Assembly (NCBI RefSeq): GCF_947172395.1
Contig: NC_069093.1
Coordinates: 5,925,561-5,989,560, forward strand
Length of the DNA stretch: 64,000 nucleotides
DNA from: Bicyclus anynana
Taxonomy: Eukaryota; Arthropoda; Insecta; Lepidoptera; Nymphalidae
Reading direction: 5' to 3'
Positions 43,662 to 55,886 of this stretch are shown here, one piece after another; position 1 is the first letter of the stretch, and each line of letters starts with the position of its first letter. The position numbers were made by a program, and so were the translations under genes. Under the pieces are notes generated by a model. It worked only from the letters and a program-made list of their open reading frames with translations. It was not told where the DNA came from and searched no databases.

Positions 43662-45128
43662 TTCTTAATTAAAATCATTAAGGAACTCATCAATGGTGTA
43701 GTAACCTAAATTCAAATCCTAAAAATATCTTTTAAAATTTTATTGATAATTCGCCCTATAACGCCATTCAATAAGAAGTCTGCCCAAATACAATAGTAGT
43801 CTTTTGGCAAAGTCCCTATAAACTATTTTGAAACTTTACGGGTTGAAATGCTGCTAATATATCTTCAACTTAAAGCTCCAGGAAACAGATGTATGCAGAC
43901 ACTGTCAAGAAGTGCAAAGACTGTATATTATTGTCTTTCTCTGCCTTGTATTTACCTATGCACAAACGTGACCTCACTCGCATAGTCTCTGAAACAGTTC
44001 GAAATCCATATCATTCGCTATAGACCCTTATTTTTTCATCTATAACGGTGTATTTCGAGGAGTTACTATGAGGTAAGTAACTGAGAAATGATTTCTCATA
44101 ATAAGTTTTTGGATAGCGGTGGGTTTTGGAGCCTTGTTCCTGCTACCTTGTATTTGCGGTTGAGGGTTTAAACCCTTGCTAGCAACCTCCCAAATCTACT
44201 ACGGGCCATAGTTACCTACCGTAGGTAGGTACTTACAAGATTTTATGGTAGGATACTAGGTAGGCGGCTGAAGATTTAATCAAAAATTATTATTTTAGAT
44301 AGATAAAGTTTGTGGTGTTGTCTTTTTGGAAAATGTTTGAAAATTCTTTTACCACTAGAAAGCCATGTGATTTGTGAGTGTCATAGGCAATACTTTATTC
44401 CCATATTCTCACGAGAACGGGAACTACGCACGTAAAACCTAGGAGCGTCAGCTTTTCTTTTATAAAGTCCCGAAGGTTTAATTGCCACGGGCTCGCAACC
44501 AATAGTGATTGTTAAATTAGCTTTAACCCTATTTATCAGTGAATAAGGTTGAAAATAGATTGAGGAACAACACCCAATAATGTTATCTCATCAATTAGTT
44601 TGATTTACTCGACAATTTAAAGATAACCATAAAGATCTACGAGGTAGACTTTTACGCCTTCTCGAATTGGCGAATATAAAAATACGTTTTATTTTTGTAT
44701 TATTCTAAATTAGAGAGGGACTATACGACACGTTAAGGCCCGTCGCTTCGTAGGCTCTTTTATTGCGCTCCATAAAAATGTAAGTGCCTCCCGATACTCA
44801 TTACCATTACGCCAATAAACTTCTCTTTAGAGAATATTTGGCTAGCTTTTAGAATAGGGGAGTTGACTCATATCAAATTTAATATCCTTCTTCTTCTTTC
44901 TTCTGGGCCGTTTCCGCACTTGGCCATATGATTGGCCGTCGTACGTAGGTGTAGGTTCCCGCTGGATTCACTAAATCCAGCCGAGCTCGCTCCAGAAGCT
45001 TAGCAGGCATTTAATATCCTACTTCCTACTTATATTATTTTTTATATTAAATTTTATTTTATATTTTATCTTTTATATTAAATCCATGGTTTCCAGAGAT
45101 TTGCGAAAATTGATGATTTTGATGATAA
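43662..45128. other. No gene seen
   Basis: One decayed Helitron (44320-44457). Near 44885-45005 an unassigned repeat-like block has the palindrome GCTGGATTCACTAAATCCAGC-type core. Confidence 0.45.
44320..44457 (+). mobile_element. Degenerate Helitron-like sequence
   Basis: TTCTTTTACCACTAGAAAGC to GAACGGGAACTACGCACG and GCGTCAGCTT; the CTAG end is decayed. Confidence 0.4.
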
Positions 45129-45436
45129 GAGCTGTGATAGCCCAGTGGATATGACCTCTGCCTCCGATTCCGGAGGGTGTGGGTTCGAATCCGGTCCGGG
45201 GCATGCACCTCCAACTTTTCAGTTGTGTGCATTTTAAGAAATTAAATATCACGTGTCTCAATCGGTGAAGGAAAACATCGTGAGGAAACCTGCATACCAG
45301 AGAATTACCTTAATTCTCTGCGTGTGTGAAGTCTGCCAATCTGCATTGGGCCAGCGTTGTGGACTATTGGCCTAACCCCTCTCATTCTGAGAGGAGACTC
45401 GAGCTCAGCAGTGAGCCAAATATGGGTTGATGACGA
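45129..45436 (+). mobile_element. SINE family B, full copy
   Basis: GAGCTGTGATAGCCCAGTGG to CAGTGAGCCAAATATGGG; box B GGTTCGAATCC is intact. Confidence 0.8.
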
Positions 45437-45449
45437 ATGTTTGTTGCTC

Positions 45450-45614
45450 TTTCACACCTCGACTACTGAATCGAATTAGCTGAAATTTGGTATTGAGATA
45501 TATTATAGCCTGGATTAACACATAGGCTACTTTTTATCCCGGAAAAATCCATGATTCCTGAGGGATTTGTGATAAACTAAATTCCACGCGGACGAAGTCG
45601 CGGGCTTCCGCTAG
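45450..45614 (+). mobile_element. Helitron, type 3, 3' part
   Basis: GTTGCTCTTTCACACCTCGA to GCGGGCTTCCGCTAG, directly after a SINE. Confidence 0.7.
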
Positions 45615-45762
45615 TAAATAATATTAATTTCGTATATTACATGGAATAAGGGTCCGAAATATATAAATTTTAATTAATATAAGTTAAGGATTACTTAAAC
45701 GAAACGAACTAAATTCGAACATTAAATAAAACAAAAAGTTAACCCTGTATCCGGTTCCCGAT

Positions 45763-45780
45763 ATCCGGCTCGAAGGACCA
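45763..45780 (-). promoter_or_regulatory. Primer binding site matching the 3' end of tRNA-Tyr
   Basis: On the minus strand the sequence TGGTCCTTCGAGCCGGAT starts 1 nt after the LTR end. It complements a tRNA 3' end ATCCGGCTCGAAGGACCA, which I recognise as eukaryotic tRNA-Tyr plus CCA. It would prime minus-strand cDNA. Confidence 0.65.
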
Positions 45781-45781
45781 A

Positions 45782-46247
45782 TGTATGCAGCCGAAGCACC
45801 CAAACCCACCGTGCACTATCGAAGTGGGGCCGCGGGTCACAACAAATGAAACTCCGGGGCTTGATCTCGCTGGGTTGGGTATATTTAATCAATACAATGT
45901 AGAAACTAATAACGGAGAACACCAACAATTTGGCAACCCAATGGTTTGCTTTATATACTTTAGTATGAACTAAGTCTTAGCGTGATATAAAGTGTGAGTG
46001 GCGCCATCTAGTGCCACTGAACGTAAACACTACCAACAGTAGAACTGAAGTACATACAAACAAAATGATATGTTTAAGTGTTTGTTGTTGGAACGTTGCG
46101 ACTGATATAGCGTTTCAGTCTTCAGTGCTAAGTACTTCTAGATAAATAGTACCTACTCTCGGAAAATATCTAATAAGAATGACCTTCCTTGACTTGAAGC
46201 CGAGCGAAAGAGCTCTTCCGAGCACAATTATTTCGAAATTCGTTACA
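45782..46247 (-). mobile_element. Solo or partial LTR of a retrotransposon
   Basis: On the minus strand it starts TGTAACGAATTTCG and ends GCTGCATACA, giving TGTA/TACA ends over 466 bp. A TATATAAA promoter-like box lies at about 45948-45955, read on the minus strand. A primer binding site follows the 3' end directly, so this is the upstream LTR of an element reading leftward. The coding body is absent; a Helitron ends about 100 bp farther on (45614). TGTAACG starts are common in Ty3/gypsy-type LTRs, but the family is not proven without gag or pol. Confidence 0.6.
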
Positions 46248-46385
46248 GCTTTTAAAATCTGTCCCCACTTGCTTTATTAAATTCCACTTTTATAGGATTT
46301 TATTATTTTGTTCATAAAGAAAATCTTTTACTTGGTTTCATTATAATTTTTGTGTAACTGTTTAAATTGTAAAATACAGTATTTT

Positions 46386-46420
46386 TTAACCGACTTCAAA
46401 AAAAGGAGGAGGTTCTCAAT
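46386..46420 (+). repeat. ACCGACTTC...GGAGGAGGTTCT motif, copy 2
   Basis: TTTAACCGACTTCAAAAAAA then GGAGGAGGTTCTCAATTC. Confidence 0.6.
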
Positions 46421-48885
46421 TCAACGGGTATGTTTTTTTTAATGTTTGTTACCTCATAACTTCGTAAAAAATATTTTTTTGTGAAAGAGTCTACTTCCAG
46501 ATTAGTTCCGTTTAATTTTGATGAAAATCCGTTATGTATATATGGATTTACCTTATTTACTTACCTTACCTACATTATTTCTTTAGCATTTTTTGTATTT
46601 TTACATTCTCTCAATTAATAAATCAGATTGTTGGTATAATATATAATACCGACCAAAATATATGTTTGACTTAGCTCGCATGCTGTGCCCATCAACCTGT
46701 ATTGGATCAGCATGGTGGGTCCATATTCCATATGAGTCCTTCAAGCTAATTCACTGACTCACTAAATACCAAATTAGTGAATAGGCCAGCTGTTTTAGTG
46801 CGCTATAATTAAAATATATACGCAATTGATTCGTAATTTCGTAGATATCTTGAATAAAATATTAATGAAATACCTCGTTTTCTTTATACAATTTTTTCTT
46901 AGAACTCATAAAAATTCATGTCAATCAAGTACCCAATTCGTAATCAGCGAATACTGTTACGGACGGCCAACGTAAGACATGTATTTAGAATCGTTGAGAG
47001 AATTAACATAACAATATTCAAATTGAACAAATTTTCTTTATAATGTTGTCGAGTTTATGATTTAATGTTTAATTTTATATGTATTATTCTGAAAATATGA
47101 GTAGGAGCTAGGACTCAATTTATGCTAAAAAAGATATCATATTTATAAGCAAAAAGATTTTACTGTAGTTATTATAAATATTATGAGTAAATTAATTTAA
47201 ATTATGAGTAATTCAAACATTTATTTGTTTAATGGAAATGGCGAAAATGACAAAAGAAAAACATTACCCATTTAAAAGATAAATAATCAGAATAAAAGAA
47301 TAACAAAAGTTTTATACTACACAGCCTCATCTCATCAGTCTTTATAAGCTTATTCTGCACTGCAAAGTCCGGTAAAATTTTAATATTATCTAAGAAATAT
47401 AACTTAACATTATCATCATCAGCCAAATTATTTATTTATACGAGGTTTGTGGTTGATACAATATTAGAAAATTTATTTGCACACTACGCTCGCAACTTCG
47501 TCCGCGGGGAGTTTACTTTTTCACAAATCCCAAAAAGTAGCCTATGTGTTAATGCAAACTATAAACTATCTCTATTTCAAACTTCAGGCGATTCGGTTCA
47601 GTAGCCAAGGCGTGAAGAAGTAACAAACACTCATACTATCAAAATGAAAAGGTTTTCGTAAATCTCGTGAGTCCAAGGATTTTTTCAGGATAAAAAGTAG
47701 CATATGTGTTAATCAAGGGTAAAATCTATTTCCATTCCAAATTTCAGTCAAATCGGTTCAGTAGTTACGGCGTTAAAGAGTAACAAACATCCACACAAAC
47801 TTTTGCGTTTATATTATTAGTAGGATTAATGAAATATGATATTATGTTCTTATAACTTATTGCACGTATTGATTACACACACAGACCAATTATTGTATTA
47901 CAATTTCGTATAACATCATATCATATCAATTTTGCGTGTCCATAGATTCAAAATAGTCTTCATTAATTATTGTTCATATCCTCAATCATTACTGAGCACT
48001 ATTGTTGAAATCCTCGCCATAGCCTGTTTTCGCGTCATTACTATGATTACTAGTTGTAGCATAAACAACATTTGTATTTGTAGTCTTGTTAACATATGCC
48101 ATTTAGGTCAAAACTTTTTCTCCGTCACCTAAAAATATAGTTGAGGTGTCATTCGATTTGTAATCGCATGTAGGTAGTTTTAAAAAAATCCGCCCGGCCG
48201 CTCGCAAAAATTTCAATTGGTTTTATACCTTTAACTCAAAAACTATTTAAAATATATACAATTTAACAAAAGATTCGAAAAGAAGAGCATGTTTCCCAAA
48301 AATCCTAGTGTTCGTAACAATAGAACCAATATATTTTATACTGTTTACCGGGGGTAGAAAATACGTCTGAAAACGGGTGCTCTGGTTTGCGCTAGCCAAA
48401 CCCTCTTCTCACATTTCATTCAATTTTTTCAAAAACCGTTAAGTATACACCGCGACACGAGAATTTTTTACATAAGATGAATAGAGAAAGGGGTCACGAG
48501 CACCAGTATTAGGGAAGATGACGCAAGAACTACAAAAACGAGATGTAGAAACAACGCGTAGGTCTTGGTTAAAGCTAGCTCTTTAATAAGATGTACAAGA
48601 TTAAAAGTCCAATTAATGTTTAGATGCTTGAGTCACGCAGGCACGTTCACTGAACGGTCCATGTAATTAATGTTTGCTTCAATTATAATAAACGGTGGGT
48701 TAAAACAAACTTTTTTCCCCGTCGAGGTTACCGAGGAAAACAATTAACAAGTGCAAACTGTTGTTTGTCATACGTAAATGTTTTTGGACGTGTTAATGGG
48801 TTTATGTGTTTGCAGTCTAGGTAATATAATAAATAATTTGTTTATCACATTAAAAACCCGTTCAAAATCTGGGTAGCTTGAAGGA
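46421..48885. other. No gene seen apart from Helitron relics
   Basis: AT-rich; a SINE-like tail relic near 46685-46745. The block 48180-48500, with GCCCGGCCGCTCGC and GTTTACCGGGGGTAG, is compositionally distinct but unassigned. Confidence 0.45.
47478..47826 (-). mobile_element. Helitron, type 3 (minus strand), partly duplicated
   Basis: CGCAACTTCGTCCGCGGGGA at the 3' end and ATATTATTAGTAGGA at the 5' end. The AAAAAGTAGCCTATGTGTTA block occurs twice, so two copies or a duplication are fused. Confidence 0.6.
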
Positions 48886-49195
48886 TCTATGCCTCAAAAT
48901 ACACTACTCTCGCAGCCAAGATGTATACTCGTAAGCCGGACTCTTTCTGGACTCGGCTAGGATAGTCCGTCAGTTTTTTCAACCTGTCGCCCTGATACAC
49001 GGCTGTCTCCCTTGTGGGATGAATACCTATGAATTTGGATCCTTTTAAAAGCTCTACTGAATTTGAGTGTATTGTCCGCACCCTACAATATATTTCATCA
49101 AACATCTCTGCGCCCATCAACCTGAGAAATAGTTGCTCAACCTCGAATGCATATAATTGTACTGGCAACATACCCTTCAGGCTTGGGCACAGCAA
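48886..49195 (-). CDS. Unrecognised open frame, possible gene or element fragment
   Basis: 102 codons, starting MLCPSLKGML and ending RVVYFEA, stop. Composition is protein-like (YAFEVEQLFLRLMG, IHSNSVELLKGSKFIG) and less AT-biased than its surroundings. The family C repeat begins 70 bp beyond its N-terminus. No domain recognised, no clear splice sites, no neighbour to give context. It may be a decayed piece of a mobile-element protein or chance. Confidence 0.2.
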
Positions 49196-49263
49196 TACTG
49201 GTTGACAGTAGAATTGTCCTCAGACCTTTTCCATTGCAGCTTTTGCTTTTCCATTTCCATTCC

Positions 49264-49620
49264 TGTTATCGCCGCGTTGCAACGACTTGCGGTGCGGACG
49301 CCTTCAGTGTGCTCGTATTGTTCGAGCCGTCCACATCTATTGTTGTGTAATTCTTTATGGCTTACTTGGAATAGGCGGAAAGAGTGACTTGAGTTGAAAA
49401 GGGGAGTGTTTGTTAACAGTCAAAGGCACCTTTAACCCTACACACAACGTTCACAAGTGCGTAACTTCATCAAGGTCATTCTCTGCCATTCTACGGCTTT
49501 ATTTCGGTTACAGTTTGATTTGTTAATTAAGTTGTCCTGACAAATGTTGTGAATCATATTATTTGTTCGACATTAGTTTTCTTATTTATTTTAATCACTT
49601 CTGAGTCTGCTAAAATTCCA
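49264..49620 (+). repeat. About 350-bp interspersed repeat, family C
   Basis: CTGTTATCGCCGCGTTGCAA to GACATTAGTTTTCTTATTT. Short frames on the + strand here are incidental. Confidence 0.75.
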
Positions 49621-49939
49621 TTCCAGCCTTGGTTAAAAACCTTATGCACGACTGTATCTAGCGACTCGCCTATATGATTATTTTATATAGCGAATACACG
49701 AGTTTGCGCATGTGTGCGTTAGCCAGGAAGCTGTCTGATTCATTTCCCGATGTGAGTCGGCTTTGCGTTAAAATATTCAAAGTGCAGACCCCTACCATGT
49801 GGAGCTTGATATTTCCATGTCATATCGTATTGTATTGTCAGGTATAAAACTGTGACGTTGTTGGTGAGACATTAATTGCTCAGCATTTAAAAATACGTTT
49901 TCAATACTAATATTATAAAGAGAAACAAAAAATCGGTTG

Positions 49940-50145
49940 TCTGTAAAGTCGGTTTACTGACGATAGTTGAACGTGACAACGTCATAAGAAAATACTGATG
50001 GAATGGTTGCATTTTCAAGAGAAAATGTTCGTTTTTCTAAAATACTGTTTAACAATCTTCATAGACCAGACTATACTTTATTCCTTGTAAAAAAGGTTGG
50101 CAACCCTAGAGCGAGGGAACGACGCATGACGTCACATTTTTTTCT
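49940..50145 (+). repeat. Interspersed repeat, family D
   Basis: ATAGTTGAACGTGACAAC to AGCGAGGGAACGACGCATGA and GACGTCA. The frame 50003-50242 crosses it. Confidence 0.7.
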
Positions 50146-50164
50146 TCATTGTGTATTTGTTAGT

Positions 50165-50330
50165 GAGATTACGGTAACCTCTCGATTTACAGAGCCGATT
50201 TTGATAATTCTTTTACCAATAGAAAGCAACATTATTTGTTAGTATCAGTACGCTATATCCTCTATCCTCATAAACTACTGGGAGCGGGAACTATGCAGGT
50301 GAAGCAGTGGGGCGTCTGCTTCTTGTAGTA
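50165..50330 (+). mobile_element. Degenerate Helitron-like sequence
   Basis: TTCTTTTACCAATAGAAAGC to GGGAGCGGGAACTATGCAG and GGGGCGTCTGCTTC; decayed end. Confidence 0.4.
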
Positions 50331-50431
50331 GCATACATCTTATGGTAACTTAATCCTAAATGGTTCTTAAATAATTGTGCTTAAACCATTTTTGTAATTA
50401 TAATGACTCTATAAGTTATATTACTTTATCA

Positions 50432-50656
50432 TTATCAACCCATATTCGGCTCACTGCTGAGCTCCAATCTCCTCTCAGAATGAGACAGGTTAGGCCAATG
50501 GTCCACCACGCTGTCCAAAAGCGGATTCGCAGATTTCACACACGCAGAGAATTAAGAAAATTCTCTGGTATGCAGGTTTCCTCACGATGTTTTTCCTTCG
50601 CCGTTTGAGACACGTAATACACACCCTCCGGAATCGGAGGCAGAGGTCATGATAGA
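50432..50656 (-). mobile_element. SINE family B, internally deleted
   Basis: Tail AACCCATATTCGGCTCACTG to head fragment CTCCGGAATCGGAGGCAGAG; about 60 bp of the middle are missing. A + strand family B head piece (GTGATAGCCTAGAGGATATG) starts at about 50669. Confidence 0.7.
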
Positions 50657-50937
50657 GCATGATAGACCCGTGATAGCCTAGAGGATATGATCCAGCGGTC
50701 ACTGGGTATTATCACTTTGTTAAAAATGAGATGGATAGATCATCTTTTCTTTGAAGTAGCATAAACAACCAAATAAAATCCTTCCATTCCCTTTTTTAAA
50801 CTGAATATAGAGAAAAGTTTTACTCTTTTGTATGCTTAAAATAAACTTTTAATATTCAAGTAGTAAACTAATTACATTTTCTCTTAAGATTACAAAACTT
50901 TTCAGACATTCTTACTTAGAAACTAACTGGTTTTATT

Positions 50938-51007
50938 ACAAGTTTTATTTAACTTTTGTATTTTGATTATTATTAAAATCAAAATACAAAAGTTAAATAA
51001 AACTTGT
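50938..51007. repeat. Hairpin with about 32-bp arms
   Basis: ACAAGTTTTATTTAACTTTT at the left pairs with its exact complement at the right around TTATTA. A shorter imperfect palindrome (AAGTATCTA...TAGATACTT) follows at about 51058-51088. Confidence 0.8.
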
Positions 51008-51125
51008 CTCATCTCAATGTAAATTGCAAACTTGTAATAAGTTAGGGACATAAGTAACTAAGTATCTACCTAATAGTTAGATACTTATTACCTACTTAAG
51101 ATTGAAAACTTCTGTTACCCAGGCA

Positions 51126-51350
51126 TTTTTTTTTATTCTTTACAAGTTACTCTAGTCCCTTGACTAAAATCTCACCTGATGGTAAGTGATGATGCAGTCT
51201 AAGATGGAAGCGGGCTAACTTGTTAGGAGTAGGATGAAATCCACACTCCTGTCGGTTTCTACACGACATCGTACCGAAACGCTAAATCGCTTGGCGGTAC
51301 GTCTTTGTTGGTAGGATGGTAACTAGCCACAGCCGAAGCCTTCCACCAGT
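51126..51350 (-). mobile_element. SINE family A, lacking the tRNA-like head
   Basis: Tail and middle match the other copies (CACCTGATGGTAAGTGATGA). It stops at CCTTCCACCAG, where the full copies continue into the head. Confidence 0.75.
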
Positions 51351-52964
51351 ATGTACGTAGGTCGGTTGCCATCTCTGAACTATGGCAATTAGGACAAGTC
51401 AAAGATTTTAATATAGATAAAGAAAAAGATATGTCACTAGCGCATCAAAATTGAGACGAACAAAAGCGGCTAAGTGTCTTTTTTCTATTGAGTCGCATAG
51501 TACACAACGAAAGTTATTTAAACAAATAATACCTAAATATTGTATACAATGTCGAGTTGTGTGTTCAGGAACAGTAAAAAATGTGTATATATAAATATTA
51601 TGGAATTATATACAAAATTGTGTGCGCTCATTAAAGTAGCTAAATTCGGATCACATATCTGTAATATAATATATCGTTGGGAAAAGCTTAGATCCCAGTT
51701 TTATTACGACCGGTGCAGTATAAGGCCATGGTCCAAATATTTCATAACTAGCTGAAGTCGCGCGGTTTCACTCGCACTTTTCAAGCTTAAAGTTACATCC
51801 AATTATGCAAAAAACTAAATTATTGCGTCAATTTGTTTTATTCCGAATTTCAATGCTAATTCATCCGCATTCGGATTAAAATGGCATAAATAAAAAGTGT
51901 GTTAATAATAATTATTCCTCTTTTCATAGAAAGTCTCTCTTCATATTCTTTTCCCCGGCGACACTCGAGGAGTGTCAAGAGAGAGGAGTGTGACTCACGC
52001 TGACGTCGCCGCGTCGTTAGTTCTTACTTGTTAGTGAGGTGAAGGGAGGCATGACTAAGTTAACATACCTTTTAACAAGTAATAAAATAATACATTTAAA
52101 AATCTTCTAAGAGCGTGTCGGACAATTTTTAATTAATAACGGAATTAGTATGCAATTTTCGAGTTCCAATTGAATTTTTTAAGTTTGTCGACTATTTACC
52201 TCTGTAGATAGCAATTGCAAATTAGCTGTTATAGTTTTCCTTGTATAGTACAAGTAAACTTACCGTATTCATTACTTATATAAATTTTGTGTGTGGTAGG
52301 TCCTAAAATCAGCTAAAATCAATTTTTCAAGACCCTAAACGATAACCCACCCCTAAATATTTTTTTTTAAGTTTTTAAGCCAAAACAACGTCTGCCGGGT
52401 CAACAACAATAATTATAATAAATGCTCAGTTCGGCGTCTTGCAGACTCGAAATTTAGCGCATACTACACCTGCTTAGAACGCCTAGCTAATTATTTAAAT
52501 AGTAAGTTAGCGTTGCCGGCACTTACTAAATCTGCACTCCAAAGAGCTTACGGACTCGTTTAAGCACGCTAAGTTAGCTCGCCTCAACATGGACGCTTTA
52601 TGCATAATTTATCCCTTTACATACATAATATATTTTCTAAGAAAATCTCCATTTTGTCTTGCAAAATCACTTCCATATTATATTATATTTTTCCGACGGG
52701 ATAAGTTAAATAAATGTAAGGTAATAATTATGTTCATATATTAATAATATAATTTCTACTTGTCAACAAGATATTGAATTGAATTAATAAAAAGAAAAAT
52801 TTTAATACATTAATTCCTTTATCAAAAGGTTGTCTTGCAGATATAGTTCAAAGCAATAAGACCGCCTTTGCACCTGCTTCTTTACTATGTTTTCTTTGTA
52901 ATTGGTTTTTTTTTTGTGCAAATAAGTATAAATAAATAATAAATTCTATTCGGTCATTCGGCAG
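51351..52964. other. No gene seen
   Basis: AT-rich, with a GC-richer stretch at about 51955-52020 (CTCGAGGAGTGTCAAGAG, GACGTCGCCGCGTCG) that could be a promoter or exon edge, but no open frame supports it. Confidence 0.4.
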
Positions 52965-53285
52965 GAGAACAAAAGTCACTTATATAGCTAGCTCAGCGAG
53001 TCACGAAGCTAAAGTGGCAATGGGCAGGCTACATAGTTCGAAGAGCCGATGGACGTTGGGGTCCCAAGGTGCTGGAATGGCGACCCCGCACCGGAAAGCG
53101 TAGTGTTGGTCGACCTCCCACTAGGTGGGCTGAGGACATCAGCGGGTTGCAGGGAGCTGCTGGATACTCGCGACTCGAGACCGTTTTGTTTGGAAGTGCA
53201 TGCAAGAGGCCTATGTCTAGAAGTCTGGACGTCCATCGGCTGAAAATAATGATGATGATGATGAAGATTATGATGATGATGATGG
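52965..53285 (+). pseudogene. RTE-type LINE, C-terminal relic
   Basis: LEWRPRTGKRSVGRPPTRWA stays open (53069-53299 frame). Tail of ATG repeats to 53285. Confidence 0.75.
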
Positions 53286-53583
53286 TCATAGAACATTAAT
53301 TATGATATTATAATATTTTACATTTGTACCGCTAGTGTGAATAGGCTAGCAAAAGTTGTGTAAAAATAATTTACATAAAAGTAGACAAAAGTTCTAAAGG
53401 CTTAAGGATTTAACGACCAGATAACGTCGTCTGCCTCGTAGAGATAGTCTCATTTACTCGTAGTAAAGGATTATTGCTACCATCGCTGTGGCTTCACTAT
53501 CTACCAACTGCTGTTACTCGTGGTATCTTTTTTGGGTAAGATTTTTGGTCCTCACACATACTATGTTTTATGCCGTACATCTA

Positions 53584-53765
53584 TCATCATCATCATCATC
53601 ATCATTATCAGCCGATGGACATAGGCTTCTTGAATGGACTTTCAAGCACAACGGTCTCGAGCTCCCAGCATCCAGCGACTCCCTGCAACCTGTTTGATGT
53701 CCTCAGTCCACCTAGTGGGGAATCGAACAACACTGTGCTTTCCGGTGCGGGGTCACCATTCCATT
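53584..53765 (-). pseudogene. RTE-type LINE, C-terminal relic (minus strand)
   Basis: CATCATCATCATCATTATCA then GCCGATGGACATAGGC. It lies 300 bp from another copy in the opposite orientation. Confidence 0.7.
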
Positions 53766-54305
53766 CGTATCTATATTTTAACATAAAACTATAGTATGTA
53801 AGGTTGTATGGACTCTGGATCTACTAAAACAATTTTACAGATTCCATTTTGACCAATAGAATGCCATGTTATTTGTGAAAAAAATATTGAATTTTGAATT
53901 CTAATTATAATTTAAGTTAAAGTCTATATTGTATCCCCGTATTTTTCACTTAGTTGCTATTCTTGTAGGAGAAAAAACCTATAGTAGTCGCTAATAATCT
54001 GTAGCTTTCCATCAGTGAAAGTTTTTTTTTTTAAGTAAAGGTAGTTTGTATCAAACAAACAAAAAGATCAAATCTTACCACTCTATAATATAAGTAAGAT
54101 GTATTACTAACGTAACAGAAAGGAAGGTTTTCTCGACATAGGTGTTGATACAAAAGTTTGTGGTAACACGTTCCCTGCAGCCGGCACCGCATCCAATACA
54201 AGCTATTTATTGTTATTGATCTGGGGATCACCCTTGTAGGCTTATTGGGTGGCTCAAGGTTCCTAGTGATGTAGGTAAATTTGTATTAGCTATTATATTA
54301 TTTCT

Positions 54306-54663
54306 TTAGAGCGGGGGCACACGAGCGGTGCGGCGCCGCAATGTTGCTATGTCACAGCGGCGATGTCGCAGCGTTGAACGTAATGTTGTGACGCATAGAC
54401 AACTGAGCGGTGCCGCTCCGACATTATGTCGCAAAGGCGCTGTAGTAGCATTGAACTTAATGCTGTGACGCATAGAGAACTGAGCGGTGCCGCTCCAACG
54501 TTATGTCACAGCGGCGCTGTAGCAGCGTTGAACGTAATGCTGTGACGCATAGAGAACTGAGCGGTGCCGCTCCGACGTCGCAATGCATTCACCCCTCCCC
54601 GCCTCGTCTCGGTGGTTGCAAGTCCGGTGCGGTGCTGGAGCGCATCGTACGCCCCCGCTCTTA
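54306..54663. mobile_element. GC-rich MITE, PIF/Harbinger-like, with internal tandem repeats
   Basis: TTA at 54306-54308 and 54661-54663 flank GAGCGGGGGC and its inverted copy. A TTA/TAA duplication is typical of PIF/Harbinger. The interior is strikingly GC- and CpG-rich for this AT-rich region and consists mostly of 77-bp tandem repeats. No credible coding frame. Confidence 0.6.
54325..54590. repeat. 77-bp tandem repeat, about three copies
   Basis: ACGCATAGAGAACTGAGCGG-type segments start at 54391, 54468 and 54545, exactly 77 bp apart. Copies are about 90% alike by eye, with GCGGCGC and GAACGTAATGCTGTG blocks between. Confidence 0.8.
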
Positions 54664-55662
54664 TATAGCAAAACGTAGGTAATTAACAAAGAGACGAATA
54701 TAATATCATGGATTCGTCGTGCGGGTGCCGGATCGTGTGGCAGAGAAAAAAACTCCAAGCACAGCCCGGTACTTGTGACCCGGTTGTCTGGTAACTCCTT
54801 CATATCATGCTTACATTTACTTTCTCAGTTAAGCTGCTCAACTTGACACTTTTCATCTTTCACCTTATAAAAAATCACGAACGTTTAGTCACAGGATTTC
54901 GTAACATACAACGAAATTATATATAACATAACATTAATTATAATTTCGTTTACTACAAAATCTACGACTAATGACTATGTCAGTTATCTAAATGAAACAA
55001 AAATCACGATATATAGGTACTCGATCAATAAGATATTAAAATAAATAGAGTCATCAGTACCTCCCCTCCCTCTTTCCTCTCTTTCATAAGCTGTATTGAC
55101 ATAATCTGATGTATTTGATGATGATGCTAATATAAATAACAGTTATTAAACTACTACGAATGTATTGCACGGCAATAGCAGTTAACGTGTATAATGTAAT
55201 TTGTTAACAATATGTTACTGGAACACACCTGAACAGTAATAAAAAGACAATAACACAGTCATATGGAGGTTTTATAGCCTCTCTACATTGAAATACTTTA
55301 TGTGCCCCACAATATAATGTTATTTGTTTAATAATTCACAATGGCGTTTGCAGACAAAAGATATAATTTAAACGTTGCATTGGAAAATCGAAAATAATAT
55401 TTAAATTAAAATATTTTATTATGAAAATAGTGGGTAGCTGCATTATTTGTGTATTCTGGTCGGAAATGCGTTACATTTTTCGGTAGTTGCCTTTTATTTA
55501 GTTTGCATAACTGATGAGCGATGATTGCTTTATGTGCCTTTTTAACATCGCCGTACAATATTGTGTTCTGAATATGCACAATTTAACTATGCTTACATTG
55601 TAGTACTAACTAAAGCAGTACAAAAAATCAACCTTTAAAATTCTTACTTTATTTCTTTAGTC

Positions 55663-55886
55663 GTTATCAACCCATATTCGGCTCACTGCTGAGCCGAGAT
55701 AATTAAGAAAATTCTCTGGTATGCAGGTTTCCTTTCGATGTTTTTCCTTTACCGTTTGAGACACGCGATATTTAATTTTTTAAAATGCACACAAATGTAA
55801 AGTTGGAGGTGCAAGCCTCGGACCGGATTCAACCCACACCCTCCGGAATTGGAGGCAGAGGTCGTACCCACTGTGCTATCACGGCA
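55663..55886 (-). mobile_element. SINE family B, internally deleted
   Basis: AACCCATATTCGGCTCACTG tail with a deletion of the CTGCCAATCC region, then head to GTGCTATCACGGC. Confidence 0.7.

Noticed and set aside
51955..52020. CpG-bearing patch as a host gene promoter
   Set aside because: No TATA, open frame or splice donor follows within the nearby sequence; kept only as a remark on the intergenic block.
53009..53299. Three overlapping frames of 64-95 codons on both strands, one with poly-Ile and poly-His
   Set aside because: They read an RTE LINE relic and its ATG-repeat tail; the homopolymer residues come from the microsatellite.
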